NCBI GenBank assembly: GCA_036245805.1
Contig: BTRK01000001.1
Span: 18,111,087-18,175,086, forward strand
Direction of reading: 5' to 3'
Length of the DNA: 64,000 nt
Source of the DNA: Pristionchus mayeri
Taxonomy: Eukaryota; Nematoda; Chromadorea; Rhabditida; Neodiplogasteridae
Positions within the stretch are counted from its first letter, which is position 1; each line of letters starts with the position of its first letter. The position numbers and the translations under genes were made by a program. Below the pieces are notes generated by a model, which had not been told where the DNA came from, did no database searches, and was given only the letters and a program-made list of their open reading frames with translations. This document shows positions 52,658 through 61,800 of the stretch, one piece after another.

Positions 52658-54865
52658 ATCTTTCGTGATTCCTAGTGATTGTTTCTGAAAATTCTGGTTA
52701 TAACCTGTGACGATGACATTTGTAGCGCCTAAATGAACAACTACAATTTCAAATACCCTTGGCCTAAATAGATGCAAATATGTGAACAATTAAAAAAGGT
52801 ACCGTCTCGCAAGAATTTAGGATGAAAAACAAGGCGAAAATTGAATGTAGCATAAACATAAACCTTGATCTCTCGCACTGTTCTGAATCTCAACTTGCTC
52901 ATCATTCCGACTGAATTCGTTAGTGGGCCAATATTGGTCGCTTGGGATGGATGTTTGAGGGAACCTGTCTGAAAAGGCATCGATAAAAAATGTAGAAATA
53001 TTGACCAAAAAGGTACGAATACGCTCACATACATCCAATCCAATCCACAAACATTATATAAGTTAGTTTCCCTAAGAATCGAGCAAATTCGGATAATTCT
53101 GGCGCAGCACAAAAATCTAGATTCTCCGTAACTTTGTGGTTTGAGGCTATTTAAGGTACTAAAAACGATGAAAACGGCGGGTGAATTCATTATGCTCTTC
53201 CCCCAGAGTTGCTCTCTCGTTTCTCTGTAACTCTCCGTAAGGCCGGCGTCACATCGAAAATGAACCGGCGTGACGAAAGGGTTCTGAATCTGTATTCTAT
53301 TCCGATTTCGTGCAGCGAGTTTTAAAATAGATTACCGAACGTGGGCAAATTTAACAAGAGCTTCACCACGTCTTAACTGTCCCTCCCTCATCTGTTTACG
53401 ACCCCCTAACATAACTATACACGAGAGTTTCTGGCTGGGTCTTGCTCGATTCTTAGGCAAAAGGCCTCGTATAGCTGTACCTCATTGCCGAGCTTATACG
53501 AATCATCCAAAACTGCATAGGCAAAATTCGACTCATCGAGTGGCCGAGAAGTCCCAGTGGATGGACAATATAACTGAAATCACCATATTTTTTTAGATAT
53601 CGTTTATACTAATAATGCCGAATTAATTTCAAAAGGGATCAATTACTAACATCAGCGATAGGTTCTTGATGTTTCATGTCATCGAATTCTTCGATTGACT
53701 CGTACTTGAACTCCATTGGACCTTCTTTGAATTTAAATTCGTGTATTTTTGGGAAGTGCTTTGCGCAGATGCTCGCTTGAATTTTCCTCGATGCGCATAG
53801 TGTTGAGACCTTACTCAGCTGTTGCTGCGTCAACTGACATATTGGTAATTAAAAACAATTTAATGGAAAAAATGAATGCGTAAATAAACGAATGAATGAA
53901 TTTACACCTTAAGAACTTATGCCTAAAACACACGTAGTTAAGTGAGAAGGTTAGTCAGAAACTTAGTTGAGAACTCACACCGATGAGATTATCAAAAAAG
54001 CGTTTCCTATCCTCAAAAATCCTCGGCGATTTGATGCAGGGACTGACTGGATCATCGCACAAATCACACTTCGATTTCTTAAAAAATACGATTGCCAATC
54101 AAAGTGAAATGTTTTATACAAATTAGTGTAAAATAAAATTTAAAAATTAATCAAGGTAAAGTATTGATTTTTTGAGTTATGTGCGCTTTCTTTTTGCTAC
54201 ACACCTACACCGCCACTCAATTTACCTTTGTCATTAGTGGAACACCGATCATAGAAACAGAGTTCTGATCGAGCAAACTAGAAGATCCGGTCGATGAACA
54301 AGACAAATCGATATATTCGTCAATCCGATAAATGAGACCGATTCGTCGCGAATTTCCCGTGGTTGGATTGAACGTCTGAGGAGAGAATTCGAAAGAGGTC
54401 AAATGATAATGGACATCATTATCGTCAACATTTGCATGATAAAGTATAATATAAGGAAAATATCAACCCTAGGTCAGTTGTCCGTTAATCTGAACTGAAC
54501 AACTCACATCAAAAATAGGTTCGCCTTGTTTCCAATCGTATATTGGCTCATTCTTTATTTCCAATGTCTCGTCTTTGATACCATTCGATGCGTCACTAGT
54601 CCTTACCTGAAACAAATTAAAAATAAATAATGTAAGTGAGTAGTAAATGCTACTCCAGCAGAATTAAGTGAATAGCATGTAAATACAATTTAATAAAATG
54701 TGAACAATATTCATAACAAGCTAGTTTAGAAAGTAAGTATATGCAAAATCTCACATTGAGATCTGGTTCTTCTTGTGTGAATTCACCGAAATCATCGGTT
54801 GGTTCCTCCTTGATCTCTATTGATTCTTCTTTGATATCATCCACAGCATATAAGTTACTCGACAT
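52658..54865 (-). pseudogene. Gene J': inverted copy of gene J, truncated at its 3' end
   Basis: Mirror exons on the minus strand: 54865-54755 (start MSSNLYAVDD), 54606-54508, 54375-54226, 54077-53979, 53833-53651, 53573-53481, 52968-52864, and 52684-52658. The last exon is cut after nine residues (KQSLGITKD) by the duplication break, so the acidic motif and both C2H2 fingers are missing. The THAP halves are intact. If transcribed it would give a finger-less product ending in read-through sequence, possibly running into the inverted gene J. Confidence 0.7.
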
Positions 54866-55557
54866 CCTGGATATGTGAAAAATAAGCATAGAACAACAAA
54901 TAAATTAATACGGCACCATGAATCCGATCGCTCGATAGTTAAGGTATTCGTAAACAAATTTAAGTGCAAATTGATTGTTTTTAATTTAAATCATAAAATA
55001 TGAGCGAGTCGAGCATGAGACGACTTGGAATATCGAAAAGTGAAAATGAGAGACTTCGAACGTTTTATCATACTAATTACAATCATTTGCATTTACTAGA
55101 ACGGTAAAATGGAGCACTAAAAAAGGAGAACAATTGTGATTTATAACTAGTAAACATGGAAAAAGTGTTCATTGATTTAGCTTCGAGAAGAGCCGGGCTG
55201 TTCATTCATCTGTTTTTCTTCGATTCTCTTCAAGATCGAACTTTCGTTCATTGTAGACCTATGAAAATTCTTTATATTTTGCAAGTTAAAATATAAATTT
55301 AAGAAAAAAATTAATAATTCAACGAGAATAAATTTTAACAAAGTAAAACTAGGGACCGCAGAGCAAGGTCGTTTCAGATTTTCAAGTGACAGTACGCGGG
55401 AAACGTCGACTAGCTCACCCAAATTCTGTTCAGTTTGCGATTGTAGTTCTTTTCTGAACTTTCGAAATTTTTTTCGGTTGTTTTCAATAGCGTAATTTAA
55501 AATTCAATCGTGCAAACATTACATCTGCAATGGGTTCTTCCTGCTTGATTTCATCTA

Positions 55558-56799
55558 TTGGGGTGTCCGGAAAGTTCGTATAATGCTTCGGAAAAAAGTC
55601 AGTTCGCGATCAAATGCAGTGATTGCGCAATTTGTTTGTCAACAATGTATTGCATCATTCTGACGTTGAGTAGTGAGAGGATTTAATCAGTCTCCTAGTT
55701 GCTACATTGATTCTTGTGATGGACTCCCATCTCTACCTCCGAGCAGTTTTACTTCATTACTACCGTTTTGGCCGATCCGTAAAGGAGGCCCACTCTGCCC
55801 TGGCCCAGTCGGAAGGAGCTGACGCCCCCTCCATACCCTTCTGCTATAAGTGGTTCTCCCGTTTCAAGAAAGGGGAGTTTGGTCTCGATGATCAATCCCG
55901 CTCTGGACGCCCTCCCTCCCTCGATCAGCCTCTCGTTCTCCGCACACTGAAGCGCAAGCCCATGGCCAGTGTGCGTGAGTTGAAGAAGGATACTGGTACT
56001 CCCAGATCAACGGTGTCCGATATCCTCCATCGATCTGGGAAGAAGCCGAAAATCCCACAAGTGATTCCCCATGACCTCTCCCCCGAACAGCTGAAAAATC
56101 GTGTTCAAGTCTGTCGGGAATTACTCCATCGTAGATCCAATCTTCGATGGGTCAATTCCATCATCGCTACAGATGAGAAGTGGATCACGTACGATAACCC
56201 TGTGAGGAGACTGCAATGGGTGGATGCAGATGAGAAGCCCACGCCTGTCCCGAACAAGGAAGAGCACGGAAAGAAGGTACTCCTCTGCTTCTTCTTCTCA
56301 GTGCTCGGTCCCATCTACTGGGAGATCCTCGCCCCTGGCACCAGCATCAATGCCGACCTCTTCTCTGAACAACTGGAAGATGTCGCGATCAGAGTCCCTC
56401 CCAGACTCCTGAACCAGGGCAAAATTCTTCTTCTGATGGACAATGCTCGCCCACATCGAGCAAAGATGACCCAGAAGAAAATGGACGAGCTGAAGATCGA
56501 GAGGATTTCCCATCCACCGTATTCCCCGGATCTCTCCCCATGCGACTACCACTGCTTCCGCTCTCTCTCTGACTTCTGCAAAGGAAATAAGTTCAAGAAT
56601 CGAGATGAAGTTGTGAGGGCTTTCGTGAACTGGGCGGTCTCGAAGAAACCCGCATTCTGGAAGAGAGGAATCGAGACCCTGCCCAATCGCTGGAGGGAGG
56701 TAGTGAGAAAGAAGGGGGCATACATTGGTCACTGAGAATTGTAAAGCATTGAATAAAAAATAAAAACAAAAAATTATACGAACTTTCCGAACACCCCAA
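55558..56799 (+). mobile_element. Intact mariner element (right arm copy)
   Basis: Mirror image of 47885-49126, with the same terminal repeats, TA flanks and position in the exon. The two copies arose by the inverted duplication and not by two insertions. Confidence 0.93.
55707..56735 (+). CDS. Mariner transposase, full length (second copy)
   Basis: A 342-codon frame identical to that at 47949-48977, with the same catalytic positions (ATDEKW, LMDNARPH, YSPDLSPCDY). It is one of two intact source genes for transposase in the window. Confidence 0.92.
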   Translation: MILVMDSHLYLRAVLLHYYRFGRSVKEAHSALAQSEGADAPSIPFCYKWFSRFKKGEFGLDDQSRSGRPPSLDQPLVLRTLKRKPMASVRELKKDTGTPRSTVSDILHRSGKKPKIPQVIPHDLSPEQLKNRVQVCRELLHRRSNLRWVNSIIATDEKWITYDNPVRRLQWVDADEKPTPVPNKEEHGKKVLLCFFFSVLGPIYWEILAPGTSINADLFSEQLEDVAIRVPPRLLNQGKILLLMDNARPHRAKMTQKKMDELKIERISHPPYSPDLSPCDYHCFRSLSDFCKGNKFKNRDEVVRAFVNWAVSKKPAFWKRGIETLPNRWREVVRKKGAYIGH

Positions 56800-58855
56800 T
56801 AAATCGTCCACGGGCTCTTCTTTGAATTCGATTGGATTTTCATTTATCTGATTGTCGAATAGTGGAGTTCTAAGTTCTGAAACCTCCACGATTCCAATTG
56901 TTTCCTCCTGAAAATACTGGATGTTTTTTCAGCAGACTAGACGATTCGTAGCTTTTAATTTACCCGAAACTTCTAATGCTCAATTGGCTTCAGACGTATA
57001 CAACGAAATCCGATATGATCGAGTTTCGGAAGAAAATATTATGCTAAATCGAATGTAGAAAACTCTCACCTTGACCTCTCGCACTTCTCTCGATCTCAAT
57101 TTGCTCAAAATTCCGACTGAATTCTTCTGCAGGCCGATGTCGTTCACTTGGGATACATTTTTCACGGAAACTGTCTGGAAAGCTTCTATTCCTCTCTTTA
57201 TATTTGTCACACTGTGTATGTGCTAAAACTGCTGCTGATACTAACCTCGAAGAAGGGAACGGCGTTAGATTTGAGCGCGACACGAGTAGGGTGATAAATG
57301 AAATCAGAAGGGTCGAAGTGGCTTGCACATAGAAATCGATTCGTGGATGTATTGAGCAGTTTCATCAGAACTTTCCGTCCTTCAGACGTTGAGCGAACTG
57401 CGTTTATCCAAGTTCCGCGCCGTTTTGGGTCCCTAGTGAAATATCGCATCTCAGATGCGTTGCCCTTTTGAAGGCAGACAACGCACTTGTGTTGCACCTG
57501 ATGGAAAGAATACGTAATGGAGAGAACCAATATCAGAGACACAAAAAAGGAAAACTCGAACAGGAATTGTTGTGCTCACAACAGTTATTTTATCATAGTA
57601 GGTGAAATGGTACGGTAAATTTACCTCATTTCATTTCTTGGTAGACTACCGTAGAACATAGTTACAGTCGATTGATCGAATGAAAGGCAATTTCCATAGT
57701 ATGGATAGAAAATCTAGAATGGAAAATAAGCATATCGAACTACGAATGAGATATTCAAAACACGCTCACCCCATGTGATGGAGCTGAATTCCGTTGGAGC
57801 GGTTTTCGATTATGTTCAGAGTCGATAGGATAAACGTCAGATGAGGATAAATGATTTTCTCCGGATAGACGGTACTGCAATAAGCCGTGAAAGAATATAG
57901 AAACATGATTCCACAATCTCTTACATTTTCACACTCAGAAAACTCGTACAACCTTGGGATCAGCATTTTGCCATCGTCTGGTAATTTTAAACAAACGTCA
58001 GTTGCGTTTTCTTTTGTTGGACATACCGATCTTCTTGCCTCAAGTGCATTCACTTCGGCACAGAGTAATTCGGCAGCCTTCATGTCCTCATGAGAAAAAT
58101 TCGTCTGACAAATTGAGCGAGAGGTCCCAGTGGATGGATAGTATAACTGGAATCATTACATGCATAACCATAAATCTAAATCTGTTGCTATTTGAACGTA
58201 ACACCATTTAGAACTGGCAAACCGAATCTTCTATTTTTTGTATTTTGTTACCAAAATATAAATGAATGAATTTGAATTGAAAGCTGTAAAATGATTGAAA
58301 TTACAGCATAAGGGAGTAGACTGCTCACATCAACAATTTGCTCTTCCTGCTTGAATTCATTAAAATCATCAATACATTCGCTCTTGACCTTCATAGGTTC
58401 CTCTTCGAACTCACTCGCTGTGTCTAGAGCCTGACAGAATACTTGTGTTGTTAACAAGAGAAATCTGAATAATGATAATAACATTTTGTGACACTTGAGT
58501 AAAATATTTTTCTGGCTAAGAATGATTGCAATTACGCCTAACACACGTCGTGCTCTTCCTGCTTGATGTCCGCAACTTCATCGAAAGGTTCATCTTTGAA
58601 CTCCAATGGTTCTTCTTTGATCGCATTTGTTGCATCCAGAGGCGGGACCTGATAAAGAATTTCTGTGAGAGCAAATATTCCGAACAAATACTCGTGAATA
58701 TTTCAGGAATGAAAATACTGTTTAGTGATATGAGATCTCGGGAAAACTAACATTGAAAACGGATTCCTCCTCCATAATTTCATCGGTTGGTTCATTCTTG
58801 AAATCCAAAGGTTCCTCTTTGATCTCCTTCGCCGCATTGTAGTCACCCGACATTC

Positions 58856-59181
58856 CTGAAGTGAACTATTAGTAAGCATAGGTCTGAAAGTGAGGGAAAA
58901 CGAATAATGCATATTCCGACAGATGTTAGAGAAATAAAACGACCATCATAACAGTGTGGAAAGCCGAAAAAGAGATACACAAATGTCGACCATTGAACGA
59001 CTCGAAAAAAATAATAAGACTTGTAGGAACTTGAAAGAATTTATCGTAACATAAAAATAATAAATAGGAAAAGAGACCAATCAAGGTAATTTAGAAAAAT
59101 CCCTATTAGTAATGAATATCATATGATGCAGAGAACATAAATTACTTGAAATAAATCAGTCATGCACAATTACCATACAAT
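58856..59181 (-). other. Spacer between gene L end and gene K start
   Basis: No exon seen. AT-rich. TTCAGGA directly precedes the K start ATG on the minus strand, as at other family starts. Confidence 0.4.
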
Positions 59182-60984
59182 CTAATCAATACCATATGGA
59201 CCGGGTTCATCAAACGGTTCTTCATTCATACAATCGGAATCTGAGCGATCGAACTCAGTTGACATCGGTTCAGTTCTCGATCTTTTCTCATCTGGAGCGG
59301 ACGGCGATTTCTGCGAAAAATTATTCTAACATCTGAGATTTCAAGAAAAAAAGAGAACATAATTTTTAGATATTACCTGCTCTTTATCAGAAAATTTCCT
59401 CTGAACCATCGATAGCTTATCACTTCCCTCGATCGATTTCCACGTTACATTACACTTGTCGGGAACATTTCTTGAAGACTCCTCAACAAATCAATATTTG
59501 CTTAAAAGAATTTTGTATCATTTTTGAAATCACAGTCTTCGGATTTTGAAAAAATATTCGAAAAAGTGTTAAAAACAAATAATAAAATACGCTATAAATA
59601 TAAGTTAGCCACCAAGACCGAGGAGAATTGTACAGTGTGTAAAACGAAATCTATTGGTTTGAAGTATTCACTTGTGAATTGCGAAATGGATATACTTACA
59701 TGCAACTTCGGTAGGTGCTTTGTGCAGATAACAGCGTAAATGAACCCAGCAGATTGAAACTTTGCGAGCTTATTTAGCTGTAGGGACGACAACTGAAATA
59801 AGTGCGTAAACAAACTACGAGTTATACATTTTTCTATGGTTCCAATTAAATATGTGTTTTTAAGGATTTAATTTAACCACAAATGAAACATGTAGGGACC
59901 GCGGAGTTCCGTCGTTTCTGCCGTTCACCATTTTTGCATTGGGAAAACTCACACACCATCACACCACCATTTTATTTATTTATTTTCTCAGGTTTAATTT
60001 ATTTTAATTAATTAATTTTTGCGCTAAATCGATGGAGCATCATCTGAAGATGCAAAATAATATCCGAATTAAGTAATTTAGCGTGTATAAACCATATATA
60101 ATTACGTTGAAAGGAAATTGCTCTTCGCATTTTTCTAATGATTTGTATTTTTCTCTTTAAATCGGAGTGCACTATTTTAGTGCTCTATTCAGATGATTGC
60201 TCTAACCATCCCTGCAGACTATAGAAGCGCTAGTAATGCTCGGGTTTCGTTCGCAAGTATGGTATATGACTCTTTCTCAGACACTGTAGTCATTTTTCTC
60301 AGTAAATCTTGATTTTCTCCATCTTTCTGACAGCACTATTTGATTTGAATGTTTATTCACATGCAGCCACCTCCCCTCTGCCCTAAACAGGTACAAAAAT
60401 GACGGTCCGTCGTTCGCAGACTTGTTTAAGGCAGACGAATTTCAAAATGGGCAAACGTTCGATTTTCGGACTGTACAGCTTTAGAGTGCGATTAATTGGT
60501 CTTGAGCACACTCTTCGGATATATTATCATAATAAACAGTTAAAATTTAAAATTTACAAAATCATACAATGCATTAATTTATTTTTGAAAATAACCTTGC
60601 CTCAGAAGTAACAAATTCGCCCCAACAATACCAAAAAAGTACGGCCGATTTCTGGTAAAGAGTGTATTTTTCAAAGGTATATTTATTAGTGCTATTATTT
60701 TGTAATGACTATTGTTGTTCATAATCGATTCCGCATCCTCGATTACATAAGATAAGAATTGCGGAATTGACATAGAATTAATTTTTTAACACCCCTCCGC
60801 GGTTACTAAGCATACGATACAATCTTTTATAAGAACAATTGAGAGGAAAATAATACAATGTCTGCTCAATTGTCTGCCAACTCACATCGACAAGCTTCTT
60901 GAAGAAGAATTTCCTATCGACACTGTTCTTCGGAGATAAGATGAAAGGACTGATTGGGTCGTCACATAGGTCACACTTCGATTT
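59182..60984 (-). CDS. Gene L: split THAP domain protein, 3' part
   Basis: Minus-strand exons: 60984-60886 (KCDLCDDPISPFILSP), 59792-59700 (YAVICTKHLPKLH), 59481-59377 (NVPDKCNVTWKSIEG), 59310-59182 (KSPSAPDEKRSRTEP, ends DEPGPYGID, TAG). The first two join as CDLC-x48-CTKH, a THAP spacing, and are closest to gene J's THAP exons. The end EPGPY is a variant of the family's EPGPS end. DEKRSR is a possible nuclear localisation signal. The upstream start is not identified; it may lie to the right of a foldback element at 61016-61480, possibly as part of the same gene as M. The acceptor of the third exon (TTGTTGAG) is weak. Confidence 0.5.
59793..60885 (-). other. Intron of gene L between the two THAP half exons
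   Basis: About 1.1 kb, far longer than the corresponding intron in gene J (145 bp). AT-rich; no family exon or clear terminal repeat seen. A stretch reading GGGACCGCGGAGTTCCGTCG at about 59894 partly resembles sequence near 49315 in inverse orientation. Confidence 0.35.
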
Positions 60985-61015
60985 CTTAACATAAGTGTAA
61001 AATTGAATTTCAGAT

Positions 61016-61480
61016 GTATTGTGATAACAGAACTCGTAGTCCGTTGTATCAGGCTGCGTGTGCCCTAAAGTACGGCCCTGTGCGATTTTGGACAACACAA
61101 ATGGATCGATATATTCAGGTTGTAGTTTATAGTTTTCGCGTTTATTTTCGCTCTTTTACTTACATTTATTTTTTCCGCTTTTGTTTCATTTCGAGTTACT
61201 TGCAGCTATCACCTAGCCGTGTTAAGGTTATAATTGTCATAGTTGATCACAGATGGTGTGGATAACACGGCTAGGTGATAGCTGGAAGTAACTCGAAATG
61301 AAACAAAAGCGGAAAAAATAAATGTAAGTAAAAGAGCGAAAATAAACGCGAAAACTATAAACTACAACCTGAATATATCGATCCATTTGTGTTGTCCAAA
61401 ATCAAACAGAGCCGTATTTTAAAGCACGTATTTTAGTTTTTATGACACAACGGACTACGCGTTCTGTTCTCACATTACCA
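61016..61480. repeat. Foldback element, about 465 bp
   Basis: Arms of about 210 bases pair almost perfectly: AACTCGAAATGAAACAAAAG and AGCTATCACCTAGCCGTGTT are mirrored around a short loop at about 61225-61262. The outer part pairs TAGTCCGTTGT with ACAACGGACTA. It lies between the exons of genes L and M. Confidence 0.8.
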
Positions 61481-61800
61481 TATAATTGCTTTTATTATGT
61501 CAATCATTCAGTCGTTACGACGATATTATCGAATTGTTATTTTGTAAATCTATGTTTTAATTTTAACTAATCTAATGAAGTAAATATAATATAATGTATA
61601 GAAATATAAAATTAAATAATATTAAAGAGCCATTAAAATATACACTATAGAGATTTTATTTCTGGTCACTGTCTCGTTTTACGCACTCTTTCAAACGGTC
61701 GAGAGTCGAGAGAGTGAGTGAAATTAGGAGACTTTGGTATCGTTCATCGAACACTAATACACCATGTATTACCAAAATAATAAGACTCTTGAAAACGCAC

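Larger units (their letters stand above)
52658..58457 (-). repeat. Right arm of the 5.8-kb inverted duplication
   Basis: Reverse complement of 46227-52026, including an identical mariner and identical flanking exon halves. Outside 58457 the sequence differs from that left of 46227 and instead resembles the intron at 14577-14700 of gene F. Confidence 0.92.
55177..58855 (-). pseudogene. Gene K: copy of gene I with different 5' exons, interrupted by mariner
   Basis: Minus-strand exons outside the arm: 58855-58752 (MSGDYNAAKEIKEEPLDF) and about 58651-58541 (NAIKEEPLEFKDEP). Inside the arm: 58430-58329, 58146-57923, 57874-57770, 57713-57666, 57497-57246 (THAP), 57174-57070, 56907-56800 and 55557-55523 (acidic exon split by mariner), 55258-55177 (NEQPGSSRS end). 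The second exon and its intron are close to gene F's second exon and intron. K is thus either the older, complete form of gene I or a chimera made at the arm boundary. The mariner breaks the same codon as in gene I. Confidence 0.6.

Noticed and set aside
46227..58457. Two independent mariner insertions
   Set aside because: Both copies sit at the mirror-image position within identical exon halves; one insertion followed by inverted duplication explains both.
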